Below, piece after piece: positions 51,239-60,000 of a stretch of DNA of 60,200 nt. The DNA is from Prevotella sp. UBA2711 (GTDB taxonomy: Bacteria; Bacteroidota; Bacteroidia; Bacteroidales; Bacteroidaceae). Under the pieces are notes generated by a model, which saw only the letters and a program-made list of their open reading frames with translations, had not been told where the DNA came from and searched no databases. The DNA lies in assembly GCA_002354095.1 (NCBI GenBank), contig DEKX01000013.1, positions 19,995-80,194 of the forward strand, in the 5' to 3' direction. Numbering within the stretch: position 1 is the stretch's first letter; each line of letters starts with the position of its first letter. Position numbers and translations under genes: made by a program.

Positions 51239-51274
51239 GTTGCAAATATAATATTTTTTCCTTATTTTTGCAAC
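51239..51274. promoter_or_regulatory. Overlapping divergent promoters of cdd and the glucosaminidase
   Basis: Minus strand, for cdd: GTTG (51271-51274), 20-bp spacer, TATATTTG (51243-51250). Plus strand: TTG (51240-51242), 20-bp spacer, TATTTTTG (51263-51270). The ends form an 8-bp perfect dyad GTTGCAAA/TTTGCAAC. Same design as 7384-7419. Confidence 0.78.
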
Positions 51275-51286
51275 ATAAATTGAAAA

Positions 51287-52192
51287 ATGTTCATGAAAAG
51301 AGTTTTTCTTATCAGTCTGTTGGTGGTCGTCTGTACTTTCTCTATGAATGCACAGATGAAAAAGAATCAACAGTTTCAGCAATACTTTGATTCTTATAAA
51401 GAGATGGCCATCGAACAAATGAGGCGCTATCACATTCCTGCCAGTATCACCTTGGCTCAAGGTGTTTTGGAATCGGGAGCGGGTAGGAGCGAGTTGGCTA
51501 TTAGGGGAAATAATCATTTCGGTATTAAATGCAACGGATGGACCGGGAGGAAAACCTATCATGACGATGACGAGAATAACGAGTGCTTCCGTGCTTATAA
51601 AAGTGTAGCTGAAAGTTATGAGGACCATTCTAAATTCCTGGTTTCCAGTTCTCGATACAGTTCGCTGTTCAAATTGAAGCAAACCGATTATAAAGGTTGG
51701 GCTTATGGGTTGAAGTCATGTGGCTATGCTACCAATCCCCGTTACGCCATTCAGCTCATTGATATTATCCAATTGTATCAGCTCTACGAGTATGATGAAG
51801 GTAAGCGTGGAGGCAGTCAATATCAACCAACGGGCGGAAGTGTTTTCACACATCGTGTTTACGCATTCAACAAGAACTATTATGTGATAGCCAAAGCAGG
51901 CGACACCTACCGTTCGATAGGAGAGGAGATGGGCGTTTCGTATAAAAAACTGGCAAAATATAATGAGAACGATCGCGATGCTCGGTTAGAGGAAGGCGAA
52001 TTCGTATGGTTGCAGAAAAAACGCAGAAATGCTCCTAAGGAATATAAGCATCGGCCCCATGTTGTGCAGCCTGGTGAATCAATGTACACCATCTCGCAGC
52101 GATATGGTATCCGTTTGAAACGTTTGTATAAAATGAACGATCTCTCGCCCTACTATCAAATACAAGTAGGCGACCGACTACGTATCAGATAA
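51287..52192 (+). CDS. Exported glucosaminidase with two LysM domains
   Basis: A 301-residue cell-wall hydrolase. Signal peptide (FLISLLVVVCTFSMNA), a glucosaminidase/FlgJ-like domain (about 40-165) with SITLAQGVLESGAGRSELA, containing the catalytic Glu, and GNNHFGIKC, then two LysM repeats (about 200-240 and 257-300; the second PGESMYTISQRYGI). It hydrolyses peptidoglycan. ATG 51293 is an alternative start. Confidence 0.9.
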   Translation: MFMKRVFLISLLVVVCTFSMNAQMKKNQQFQQYFDSYKEMAIEQMRRYHIPASITLAQGVLESGAGRSELAIRGNNHFGIKCNGWTGRKTYHDDDENNECFRAYKSVAESYEDHSKFLVSSSRYSSLFKLKQTDYKGWAYGLKSCGYATNPRYAIQLIDIIQLYQLYEYDEGKRGGSQYQPTGGSVFTHRVYAFNKNYYVIAKAGDTYRSIGEEMGVSYKKLAKYNENDRDARLEEGEFVWLQKKRRNAPKEYKHRPHVVQPGESMYTISQRYGIRLKRLYKMNDLSPYYQIQVGDRLRIR

Positions 52193-52220
52193 ACAAAACA
52201 ATAACTAAACCCGAGTTACA

Positions 52221-52487
52221 ATGAAGAAAACTTACGGTCTTATAGCAATTATGGTAGCTTTGATGCTCGTCGGATGCAACCGCTTCCGCATGAAAACAGA
52301 CCATAGTACTCAGATGGAACAAATCCGTATTCCCGTAGATACCGCCCAGAAGAACGATATCAAGGAAACGACTACGGATGATAGTTGGGAAGATGAACCC
52401 CTTCTGGAAATTCCAGATATACCTGGCGAAGCAGGAGGACATCCTGATGCATCAGGTGCAGAACGTATGTTCCGTGAGGGATATTAA
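52221..52487 (+). CDS. Small lipoprotein
   Basis: An 88-residue lipoprotein with lipobox LMLVGC (Cys19) and a hydrophilic, Asp/Glu-rich tail. No domain is recognised. It follows the glucosaminidase by 28 bp and ends 6 bp from a convergent gene. The role is not known. Confidence 0.65.
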   Translation: MKKTYGLIAIMVALMLVGCNRFRMKTDHSTQMEQIRIPVDTAQKNDIKETTTDDSWEDEPLLEIPDIPGEAGGHPDASGAERMFREGY

Positions 52488-52493
52488 GAAGAC

Positions 52494-52934
52494 TTATTCT
52501 TTCAGTAGGTTTTCAAGGAAACTGTCCAAGTCTTTATCAAGGTCAGCCATCAGTTCTGTGTCAATAATCACCGTCTCGTCGTCCACTAAAAACAGTTCAG
52601 CGAGATGCTCATGATCTTCGTCTTCCAAAACGAATGAATAGGGCTTCAAAATAGCCATCTGCTCAACGGTTGCTTTGTGCTTGTTCAGCGCAGAGCGAAG
52701 CACGTTTTCCACTTCTTCAAAGAAATTATCATCCTTGTTGTCAATCCATTGTTCAATGACGCATCGGGTGATTTCTTTGTCATCGTCATTAAATGCTACC
52801 AATTCACCTGTTTCCTGATTGACTCTCAAATGGATATCGGTAATGATTCCATCATCTGTGTTCTGAGGAAACTTGTCGGCTATTTTGCGGATAGCACGTT
52901 CGATTTGCTGGAGTGTTTGTTCAGTTGCTTTCAT
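52494..52934 (-). CDS. Acidic helical protein of unknown function
   Basis: A 146-residue acidic protein with helical ends (EQTLQQIERAIRKIADKF, ELMADLDKDLDSFLENLL). No catalytic motif is seen and no family is recognised. A full promoter lies upstream (52958-52989). It appears soluble and cytoplasmic. Confidence 0.65.
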   Translation of the reverse strand: MKATEQTLQQIERAIRKIADKFPQNTDDGIITDIHLRVNQETGELVAFNDDDKEITRCVIEQWIDNKDDNFFEEVENVLRSALNKHKATVEQMAILKPYSFVLEDEDHEHLAELFLVDDETVIIDTELMADLDKDLDSFLENLLKE

Positions 52935-52957
52935 TCATTTTATATCTTTAGACACTG

Positions 52958-52989
52958 CAAAAATATATAAAAGTAAGGATAATTGCAAA
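52958..52989 (-). promoter_or_regulatory. Promoter of the 146-residue gene
   Basis: Minus strand TTTG (52986-52989), 20-bp spacer, TATTTTTG (52958-52965). Confidence 0.7.
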
Positions 52990-53050
52990 CGATTACGACT
53001 TTTTTTCAAAAATATTTTCTGAGATACATCTTTTATTCGCAATTTTATCG

Positions 53051-53058
53051 TATCTTTG
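53051..53058 (+). promoter_or_regulatory. Candidate -7 box of the rseC-rnf operon
   Basis: TATCTTTG, 27 bp before the rseC ATG; no strong -33 at the usual spacing. Confidence 0.5.
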
Positions 53059-53084
53059 CAAAGCTAAATCGAGATGACTAATCT

Positions 53085-53498
53085 ATGAGTAACAAAATTC
53101 GTCATGAAGGCATTGTTGACAGAATAGACGCTGGGTGCGTACATGTGCGTATTCTCCAGACTTCTGCTTGTGCTGCCTGTAAGGTTGCAGGTTATTGCAA
53201 TGCGGCAGAATCCAAGGAGAAGATGATTGATGTCTTTCAGACGGATACTTCCCGTTTCCATGTAGGCGATACGGTGCTTGTTTCTACATCAGGTGAAGTT
53301 GTTTCGAAGGCGCTGTTATGGGCGTTTGGCATACCCTTTATTCTTGTGGTTGCAGTCTTGGTCTTCGTCCTGTGGCAAACAGGCAATGAAGGCATTGCTG
53401 CTATCAGTGGTCTGTTGGTTTTATTGCCCTATTATGCGTTGCTCTATCTCTTGCGTCATCGCATGAGACGCCAGATGGCATTTACGATTGAAGATTAA
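53085..53498 (+). CDS. RseC/MucC-family membrane protein
   Basis: A 137-residue protein. The N-terminal Cys-rich part has CAACKVAGYC, as in RseC/SoxR-reducing proteins. Two hydrophobic spans (about 77-95 and 100-118) follow. RseC genes commonly precede Rnf operons, and members help maturation or electron flow. First gene of the seven-gene rnf operon. Confidence 0.86.
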   Translation: MSNKIRHEGIVDRIDAGCVHVRILQTSACAACKVAGYCNAAESKEKMIDVFQTDTSRFHVGDTVLVSTSGEVVSKALLWAFGIPFILVVAVLVFVLWQTGNEGIAAISGLLVLLPYYALLYLLRHRMRRQMAFTIED

Positions 53499-53527
53499 TA
53501 TATAACTAAAACAAATACAAAGAGATT

Positions 53528-54448
53528 ATGAATTTTATTTTGATTGCTATTGCAGTATTAGGAGGTATCGGATTGATAGCTGCTATTGTACTGTATGTAT
53601 GCTCCAAGAAATTCTATGTCTACGAAGATCCACGTATAGCACAGGTGACCGAAGTGTTGCCAGGTGCCAATTGTGGAGGATGTGGCTTTGCAGGTTGTGG
53701 AGGTTTGGCTGATGCACTCGTCAAAGGTGCTGATGCTGGAAGTCTCGACGGTCTGAAGTGCCCCGTAGGTGGACAGGAAGTGATGGGAAAAGTGGCTGAT
53801 TTGCTGGGAATGGCAATCGCCAATGGTGAGCCGATGGTGGCTGTGGTACGTTGTAACGGTACCTGTGAAAATCGTCCGAAGATAGCAGCGTACAGTGGCT
53901 TGCGCACTTGTGCTGCCATGAATGCCTGTGGTGCCGGCGAGACAGCCTGTGGCTTTGGTTGCTTGGGCTGTGGCGATTGTGTTGCTGCTTGCCAGTTTGA
54001 CGCTATCCACATGAATCCTGAAACAGGACTTCCTGAGGTGGATGAAGAGAAGTGTACCTCTTGTGGTGCTTGTGTGAAGGCTTGTCCTCGTCACATCATT
54101 GAACTTCGCAAGAAGGGCTTGAAGGGTAGGAGAGTCTTCGTCTCTTGTGTCAACAAGGATAAGGGACCAGCTGCCATGAAGGCTTGTAAGGCCGCATGTA
54201 TCGGTTGTGGCAAGTGTGAGAAAGAGTGTGCTTTCGGAGCCATTACCATTGAGAACAATGTTTCGTACATTGATTTCAACAAGTGCCGTCTCTGTCGTAA
54301 GTGCGTAGCCGTTTGTCCTACCAAGGCTATTCACGCTGTTAATTTCCCTGCTCCTAAACCCAAGCCAGTGGATAGTGCTCCGAATACTCCGAGTACTCCG
54401 AATGATTCTAGTAACCCTAAAGTAGAAAAGAAGGAGGAACAAGCATGA
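53528..54448 (+). CDS. rnfB: Rnf complex subunit B (ferredoxin)
   Basis: A 306-residue subunit with a membrane anchor (about 3-24), the Fe-S domain motif ANCGGCGFAGCGGLADALVKG, and four 4Fe-4S ligand sets: CGDCVAACQ, CTSCGACVKACP, CIGCGKCEKECA and CRLCRKCVAVCP. The 40-residue tail is Pro/Ser/Lys rich and unusual. It is the electron entry module from ferredoxin. rnfC overlaps it by 4 bp. Confidence 0.95.
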   Translation: MNFILIAIAVLGGIGLIAAIVLYVCSKKFYVYEDPRIAQVTEVLPGANCGGCGFAGCGGLADALVKGADAGSLDGLKCPVGGQEVMGKVADLLGMAIANGEPMVAVVRCNGTCENRPKIAAYSGLRTCAAMNACGAGETACGFGCLGCGDCVAACQFDAIHMNPETGLPEVDEEKCTSCGACVKACPRHIIELRKKGLKGRRVFVSCVNKDKGPAAMKACKAACIGCGKCEKECAFGAITIENNVSYIDFNKCRLCRKCVAVCPTKAIHAVNFPAPKPKPVDSAPNTPSTPNDSSNPKVEKKEEQA

Positions 54449-55812
54449 ACGCAAGAACATTCCGTATAGGTGGTATTCACCCTGAAGAGAATAAGTTGAC
54501 TCATGAGGTAGCAACGAAAGTGGCTGCCCTGCCTAAGCAGGCTATCTTCCCTCTCAGTCAACACATCGGTGCACCGGCTAAGCCCGTTGTTGCCAAAGGC
54601 GATAAAGTGAAAGTTGGAACCATGATTGCTGAAGCTGGTGGTTTCGTCTCGGCTCCCATTTTCTCGTCGGTCAGTGGTACAGTGTTTAAGATTGACAGTG
54701 CTATCGATGCCACAGGCTATCGTAAGCCGGTTATTATAATTAATGTAGAGGGCGATGAGTGGGAAGAGACCATCGACCGTTCCGATAAATTGGAAACGGT
54801 GAAAGAGCATCCCGAACTCACCCCCGAGGAGATTGTTTCACGCATCAAGGACGCTGGTGTCGTTGGTATGGGTGGAGCTTGTTTCCCCACTTTCATCAAA
54901 CTGACACCGCCTCCCACAGCCAAAGCAGAGTGTGTTATTATCAATGCTGTTGAGTGTGAGCCTTATATCACTGCCGACTATCGTTTGATGATGGAACATG
55001 CCGACGAAATCCTTGTTGGTTTGGAATTGTTGATGAAGGGTGCGAAGGTGACGAAAGGTTATATTGGTATTGAGACCAACAAGCCTGCTGCCATCGACCT
55101 GCTCACACGCAAATGCGCTGAAGTGTTCGGCACTTCAGAATACAGCGTAGAGGTAGTGCCCTTGAAACAGCGTTACCCCCAAGGTGGTGAGAAACAGCTG
55201 GTGGATGCTGTTATCCGTCGTCAGGTGCCTGCTCCTCCCGCAATTCCTGTCAACGTAGGTGCTATCGTGCAGAACGTGGGTACTGCTTTTGCCGTTTATG
55301 AAGCAGTGATGAAGCATAAGCCGCTTTTCGAGCGTTACACAACGGTAACTGGTAAGCGCCTGCAGAATCCTGGCAACTTCCTGGTTCGTATGGGTACTCC
55401 CATGAAGGATTTGATTGATGCCTGTGGCGGTATGCCTGAGGGTGACAATAAACTGTTGGCTGGTGGACCGATGATGGGTAAGGCACTTACCTCTGTGGAA
55501 GTTCCTATCTGCAAGGGCACCAACTCCGTGACCATTATTTCCGACGACGAAGCCGTACGCAAAGAGCCTCAGCCTTGCATCCGCTGTGCCAAGTGTGTCA
55601 GTGTATGTCCGATGGGCTTGGAGCCTTATTTGTTGGCAAAACTGGCTGCCGTTCAGAATTGGGAACGCAGCGAACGTGAAGATGTAGTCAGCTGTATCGA
55701 GTGTGGCTCATGCCAGTTCACCTGTCCTGCCCACCGTCCTTTGCTCGACAATATCCGCATGGGTAAGTCAACCGTCATGGGAATCATTCGCAGTCGTGCT
55801 GCTAAAAAGTAA
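54445..55812 (+). CDS. rnfC: Rnf complex subunit C
   Basis: A 455-residue soluble subunit. Nucleotide/FMN-binding region contains VGMGGACFPTFIKL, similar to NuoF, and two C-terminal 4Fe-4S sites are CIRCAKCVSVCPMG and CIECGSCQFTCPAH. It connects ferredoxin and NAD(H). The ATG overlaps rnfB. Confidence 0.95.
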   Translation: MNARTFRIGGIHPEENKLTHEVATKVAALPKQAIFPLSQHIGAPAKPVVAKGDKVKVGTMIAEAGGFVSAPIFSSVSGTVFKIDSAIDATGYRKPVIIINVEGDEWEETIDRSDKLETVKEHPELTPEEIVSRIKDAGVVGMGGACFPTFIKLTPPPTAKAECVIINAVECEPYITADYRLMMEHADEILVGLELLMKGAKVTKGYIGIETNKPAAIDLLTRKCAEVFGTSEYSVEVVPLKQRYPQGGEKQLVDAVIRRQVPAPPAIPVNVGAIVQNVGTAFAVYEAVMKHKPLFERYTTVTGKRLQNPGNFLVRMGTPMKDLIDACGGMPEGDNKLLAGGPMMGKALTSVEVPICKGTNSVTIISDDEAVRKEPQPCIRCAKCVSVCPMGLEPYLLAKLAAVQNWERSEREDVVSCIECGSCQFTCPAHRPLLDNIRMGKSTVMGIIRSRAAKK

Positions 55813-55841
55813 TAGATAAAAAGTAAAAAGGTAAATATACA

Positions 55842-56837
55842 ATGGGAAAATTAATTGTATCATTATCGCCCCATGCACATGGAACCGATACGGTTGAGCG
55901 CAACATGTACGGCGTTATCATCGCACTGTTGCCAGCCCTTCTCGTTTCGTTCTATTTCTTTGGCCTTGGTTCTGCCATTGTCTGTGCAACGAGTGTAGCA
56001 GCCTGTGTCTGCTTCGAATGGGCAATCAATAAGTTTATGCTTCGTAACGAGCGTACAACCATCTGCGACGGTTCTGCCGTCCTCACAGGTCTGTTGCTCG
56101 GATTCAATCTCCCCAGCAATCTTCCTCTTTGGATCATCATCATTGGTGCGCTGTTTGCCATTGGTGTGGGTAAGATGACGTTTGGTGGTTTGGGTAATAA
56201 CCTCTTCAATCCTGCTTTGGTAGGACGTGCTGCGCTGTTGGTAGCCTTCCCTGCCCAGATGACCACATGGCCGAAGGTAGGCGAGATGGGCTATCTGGAC
56301 GCTCAGACAGGAGCCACACCGCTTTCTGTCATGAAGGAAGCCATCAAGAGTGGCAATCCCGATGTGCTCGACAAGTTGCCCTCATCTCTCGACCTCTTCA
56401 TCGGTAATCATCCTGATGGTGCTGGTGCGCTTGGTGAGATTTGTGCCTTGGCATTGTTATTAGGTTTTGCATATATGCTTTGGCAAAAAATTATCACCTG
56501 GCATATCCCTGTCAGCATTATCGGCACCGTCTTCGTATGTGCCGGACTGCTTCATCTGGCTAACCCTGTTTATGCTGACCCCTTCAGTGTCATCCTCTCT
56601 GGTGGTCTGATGTTGGGAGCTATCTTCATGGCTACCGATTATGTCACTTCGCCCATGACTCCCAAGGGACAGATTATCTATGGCGTTGCCATCGGCTTCC
56701 TCACAGTTATTATCCGTAACTGGGGAGCCTATCCTGAAGGTATGTCGTTTGCCATTCTCATCATGAATGCATTCACTCCGCTGATTAATACTTATGTGAA
56801 ACCCAAGCGCTTCGGTGAAGTGCCAGCCAAACAATAA
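55842..56837 (+). CDS. rnfD: Rnf complex subunit D
   Basis: A 331-residue membrane subunit with about 9-10 spans. The covalent FMN site is in DAQTGATPLSVMKEA (the Thr in TGATPL). It acts as part of the membrane ion-pumping arm with RnfG, E and A. Confidence 0.94.
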   Translation: MGKLIVSLSPHAHGTDTVERNMYGVIIALLPALLVSFYFFGLGSAIVCATSVAACVCFEWAINKFMLRNERTTICDGSAVLTGLLLGFNLPSNLPLWIIIIGALFAIGVGKMTFGGLGNNLFNPALVGRAALLVAFPAQMTTWPKVGEMGYLDAQTGATPLSVMKEAIKSGNPDVLDKLPSSLDLFIGNHPDGAGALGEICALALLLGFAYMLWQKIITWHIPVSIIGTVFVCAGLLHLANPVYADPFSVILSGGLMLGAIFMATDYVTSPMTPKGQIIYGVAIGFLTVIIRNWGAYPEGMSFAILIMNAFTPLINTYVKPKRFGEVPAKQ

Positions 56838-56843
56838 GAAGCT

Positions 56844-57485
56844 ATGAAAAAGTTAGAATCATCTTTGACGAATATGGTGCTGGTGCTCACAGGAGTAGCC
56901 GTCATCATGGGAGCTATTTTGGCAGGTGTGAACCATCTTACCGAAGGCCCCATCAACGAACAGAAAAGCAAAGCGCTTGCCGATGGTATCAAGGCGGTCA
57001 TGGTGTGCAACGATTTGGTCGTTGCTAAAACCGACACCGTCCGCCAGAACGATGCCAAAGGCAAGGAACTTACCTATATTATTTATCAGATTCAGGACGC
57101 TCAGCATCAAGACCTCGGTGCTGCCGTTGAGAGTACAACCAGTGGCTTCGGAGGCGATTTGAAAGTGCTCGTAGGATTCAATCCTGAAGGTAAGATTCTC
57201 GGATATACGCTCTTGGAACATGCTGAGACGCCAGGTCTTGGTGCCAAGGCCGACAAGTGGTTCCAAAAGGGCGAGAAGGGCGACATCATTGGTAAAGACC
57301 CCAAGGAGCCTCTCACCGTATCGAAAGACGGCGGACAGGTGGATGCCATCACGGCTTCTACCATCACCAGTCGTGCTTTCCTCTTGGCTATCAACAATGC
57401 CTATCATGCTTACAAGGCAACTCCCGCTGCCGACACAGCTACAGGAGCTACCCCACAGAATAACGTAATAGAAGAGGAGGATTAA
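56844..57485 (+). CDS. rnfG: Rnf complex subunit G
   Basis: A 213-residue subunit with one N-terminal membrane helix and a periplasmic FMN-binding domain; the covalent FMN motif region is DAITASTITSRAF. Spacing of 6 bp follows rnfD. The C-terminal acidic tail is short. Confidence 0.93.
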   Translation: MKKLESSLTNMVLVLTGVAVIMGAILAGVNHLTEGPINEQKSKALADGIKAVMVCNDLVVAKTDTVRQNDAKGKELTYIIYQIQDAQHQDLGAAVESTTSGFGGDLKVLVGFNPEGKILGYTLLEHAETPGLGAKADKWFQKGEKGDIIGKDPKEPLTVSKDGGQVDAITASTITSRAFLLAINNAYHAYKATPAADTATGATPQNNVIEEED

Positions 57486-57488
57486 ACT

Positions 57489-58070
57489 ATGAATTACGTA
57501 GATATTATTAAAAATGGTATTGTCAAGGAGAACCCCACGTTCGTCTTGATGCTGGGTATGTGTCCTACACTTGCCACCACCACGTCAGCCCTGAATGGTA
57601 TGTCGATGGGGCTTGCCACGATGGCTGTCCTCATCTGCACCAACTTCGTCATTTCCTGTCTGAAGTCTATCACTCCCGATAAGGTGCGCATTCCGGTATT
57701 CATTGTGGTCATTGCCGCTTTTGTTACTATTCTCCAGTTGGTTATCAAGGCATTCCTGCCTGATATTGATGCCGCCCTCGGATTGTTCATTCCACTGATT
57801 GTGGTTAACTGTATCATTCTGGGTCGTGCCGAAGCTTTCGCAGCCAAGAATACCCCCGTTGCCTCGCTCTTCGACGGTATCGGTATCGGTCTTGGCTTTA
57901 CCCTCGGTCTCACCCTGCTGGGCATCTGCCGCGAACTGTTGGGCTCTGGTTCCATTTTCGGTTTTGTCCTCGTGCCGGAGACCTATAATATTCTGCTCTT
58001 TGTGTTGCCTCCAGGTGCATTCATCACCCTGGGCTTCCTGGTTGCTATCGTTAATAAATTGAAGAATTGA
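57489..58070 (+). CDS. rnfE: Rnf complex subunit E
   Basis: A 193-residue subunit with six membrane spans (block MLGMCPTLATTTSALNG near the N-terminus, GRAEAFAAKN in the middle). With RnfA it forms the membrane core. The stop codon lies inside an 8-bp tandem repeat (58057-58088), so changes in copy number would alter the C-terminus or spacing. Confidence 0.94.
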   Translation: MNYVDIIKNGIVKENPTFVLMLGMCPTLATTTSALNGMSMGLATMAVLICTNFVISCLKSITPDKVRIPVFIVVIAAFVTILQLVIKAFLPDIDAALGLFIPLIVVNCIILGRAEAFAAKNTPVASLFDGIGIGLGFTLGLTLLGICRELLGSGSIFGFVLVPETYNILLFVLPPGAFITLGFLVAIVNKLKN

Positions 58071-58088
58071 AGAATTGAAAAATTGAAG
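58057..58088 (+). repeat. Four tandem 8-bp repeats spanning the rnfE stop
   Basis: AATTGAAG units, four copies with one variant (AATTGAAA), from 58057 to 58088, 2 bp before the rnfA ATG. The rnfE TGA is in the second copy. Confidence 0.85.
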
Positions 58089-58090
58089 TT

Positions 58091-58693
58091 ATGGAATACA
58101 TACTGATATTTATCTCGGCTATCTTTGTGAACAACATCGTGTTGTCACAATTCCTGGGCATCTGTCCGTTCCTGGGCGTTTCCAAGAAAGTTGATACCTC
58201 GTTGGGTATGTCGGCAGCTGTAGCCTTCGTGCTGACACTCGCCACCATCGTGACGTGGCTTGTTCAGAAGTATGTGCTCGACGCCTTCGGTCTTCAGTAT
58301 CTGCAGACCATTGCCTTCATCCTTGTTATTGCCTCGTTGGTGCAGATGGTCGAGATTGTTCTGAAGAAAGTATCGCCAGCCCTCTATCAGGCACTGGGTA
58401 TTTTCCTGCCGCTGATTACCACCAACTGTGCCGTACTCGGTGTGGCCATTCTGGTGATTCAGAAAGACTACAATCTGTTGGAGTCGGTTGTTTATGCCTT
58501 CTCTACCGCCATTGGTTTCGGTTTGGCGCTCACCGTCTTTGCCGGAATGCGCGAACAGCTGGAACTGGTGAAGGTTCCCAAGGGCATGTCGGGTATGGCT
58601 ATCGTCATGCTCTCAGCAGGTCTGCTGTCGCTTGCCTTTATGGGATTCTCTGGTGTTGATGGCGGATTGCGTACGCTCTTCGGACTCGATTAA
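58091..58693 (+). CDS. rnfA: Rnf complex subunit A
   Basis: A 200-residue subunit with six spans, homologous to RnfE (block FVNNIVLSQFLGICPFLGVSK near the start, ITTNCAVLGVAI in the middle). It ends 10 bp before the epimerase-like gene. The operon order is rseC-B-C-D-G-E-A. Rnf couples ferredoxin oxidation to NAD reduction with ion pumping. Confidence 0.95.
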   Translation: MEYILIFISAIFVNNIVLSQFLGICPFLGVSKKVDTSLGMSAAVAFVLTLATIVTWLVQKYVLDAFGLQYLQTIAFILVIASLVQMVEIVLKKVSPALYQALGIFLPLITTNCAVLGVAILVIQKDYNLLESVVYAFSTAIGFGLALTVFAGMREQLELVKVPKGMSGMAIVMLSAGLLSLAFMGFSGVDGGLRTLFGLD

Positions 58694-58703
58694 TACTCTG
58701 TTT

Positions 58704-59774
58704 ATGACTAATAAAACGCAGCAAGTTTGCATCTTTATAGGAGCTCGCCCTAACTTTGTTAAGGTGGCTCCTATTATTCGTGTTATCAATAATACTGATG
58801 GCATTGACTATCAGTTGGTGTATGCCGGACGTGAGGACGACCCTACACTCGAATCTTCTTTGTTCGACGATTTGCAGATGCCGCGCCCCGATGTCTTTCT
58901 GGGTGTGGAGTGCGAGAATCTGAACGAACTGACGGGACGCGTGATGTCCGAGTTTGAGCAGTATCTCGAACAGCATCCCACCGATACCGTTATCGTTGTC
59001 GATGATTTGGCTTCTACCATGGCGGCTGCCATCGTCACCAAGAAGCGCGGTTTGCGGTTGGCTCATCTCGTGGCGGGCACCCGTTCGTTCGACATCCGTA
59101 TGCCGAAGGAAATCAACCGATTGGTGATTGACGGACTCAGCGACTTGCTGTTCACTGCAGGTGTCAGCTCCAACAGCATAGCCACCCGTGGAGGTGTCGA
59201 GATGCATAAAATATATATGGTGGGAAATATCCTGATGGACTCGCTGCGTTTCAATCACAACCGCTGGCAGCGCCCAGCCTGTCTCGATGGCATAGAGGAC
59301 GGCGGCTATCTGGTGCTGACCCTCAATCGCAAAGCACTGTTGGCTGACAAGGATAATCTGCAGCGAATGTTGCAGGCAGTCAGCGACGAGGCAGGCGACA
59401 TTCCCGTCATAGCTCCCTTGCGTCCCTCCGTCATCTCTCAACTCTCAACTCTCAACTGTCAACTCTCAACGGTCCCCTCACTCCCGTATCTTGATTTCGG
59501 CTATCTCACGTCGCATGCTATGGGCATCATCACCGATTCGGGCAATGTGGCAGAGGAAGCCACGTTCCACCACATTCCCTGCATCACCCTGAACAGCTAT
59601 ACCGAGCACATCGAGACCGTGAAGCAGGGCACCAACGAACTGGTGGGCGAGGATGCCGACCGCCTGCGTGAAGCCATGCGCCGCATGATAGCAGGTCAGT
59701 GGAAGTCGGGAAACCTGCCTGATCGCTGGGATGGACGTACTGCCGAACGCATCGTTCAGATACTTTTGCGATGA
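58704..59774 (+). CDS. UDP-GlcNAc 2-epimerase-like protein (divergent)
   Basis: A 356-residue protein resembling WecB/MnaA. The N-terminus has FIGARPNFVKVAP and the middle has HLVAGTRSFDIRMPKEINR, where the usual HVEAG Glu is Val; the second Glu (PKE) is kept. The stretch SQLSTLNCQLST is coded by a 7-bp repeat tract (59436-59470). It may be a 2-epimerase, a hydrolysing variant, or inactive. The chosen start is the ATG at 58704; an earlier frame runs into rnfA. Confidence 0.75.
   Translation: MTNKTQQVCIFIGARPNFVKVAPIIRVINNTDGIDYQLVYAGREDDPTLESSLFDDLQMPRPDVFLGVECENLNELTGRVMSEFEQYLEQHPTDTVIVVDDLASTMAAAIVTKKRGLRLAHLVAGTRSFDIRMPKEINRLVIDGLSDLLFTAGVSSNSIATRGGVEMHKIYMVGNILMDSLRFNHNRWQRPACLDGIEDGGYLVLTLNRKALLADKDNLQRMLQAVSDEAGDIPVIAPLRPSVISQLSTLNCQLSTVPSLPYLDFGYLTSHAMGIITDSGNVAEEATFHHIPCITLNSYTEHIETVKQGTNELVGEDADRLREAMRRMIAGQWKSGNLPDRWDGRTAERIVQILLR
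59436..59470 (+). repeat. Heptanucleotide repeat tract inside the epimerase-like gene
   Basis: Five 7-bp units (TCTCAAC with one TGTCAAC) in the coding sequence. One-unit slippage shifts the reading frame, so the number of copies may switch expression. Confidence 0.85.
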
Positions 59775-59784
59775 CATCAAAAAG

Positions 59785-59818
59785 CACCCCTGCCAAGCCC
59801 AATAGCTCAGCAGGGGTG
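59785..59818 (+). terminator. Terminator of the rnf-epimerase region
   Basis: A 9-bp stem CACCCCTGC/GCAGGGGTG, 16-base loop, followed by TTT. Confidence 0.82.
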
Positions 59819-59878
59819 TTTCATTACTCATTCAAAACGGTCCATGCCCCATGTTTAGAGCCCCTTGGTAAGGGGCGG

Positions 59879-59989
59879 CTATAATGCAGGGTTATAGCCA
59901 ATACATGATACAGTGCCTAATGCTGTTCCCATTGCGGTGAGGATACTAACCAGTATCTGAATCACCATTTTCCAAGTTTCTTTCTTCAT
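59879..59989 (-). CDS. Smalltalk protein
   Basis: A 36-residue protein, starting MKKETWKMVIQILVSI and ending with a GTVSCIGY-like tail, matching the Bacteroidales smalltalk family: a basic start, one hydrophobic helix and a Cys near the end. The family is usually found beside HU-like, VirE-type and amidase genes in variable loci; a truncated HU gene is at 37.4 kb in this window. Role unknown. A repeat cluster follows. Confidence 0.75.
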   Translation of the reverse strand: MKKETWKMVIQILVSILTAMGTALGTVSCIGYNPAL

Positions 59990-60000
59990 AAACTTTAAAC

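Noticed and set aside
53558..54514. 318-codon frame opposite rnfB
   Set aside because: Antisense to rnfB; lacks any domain and spans the rnfB-rnfC junction.
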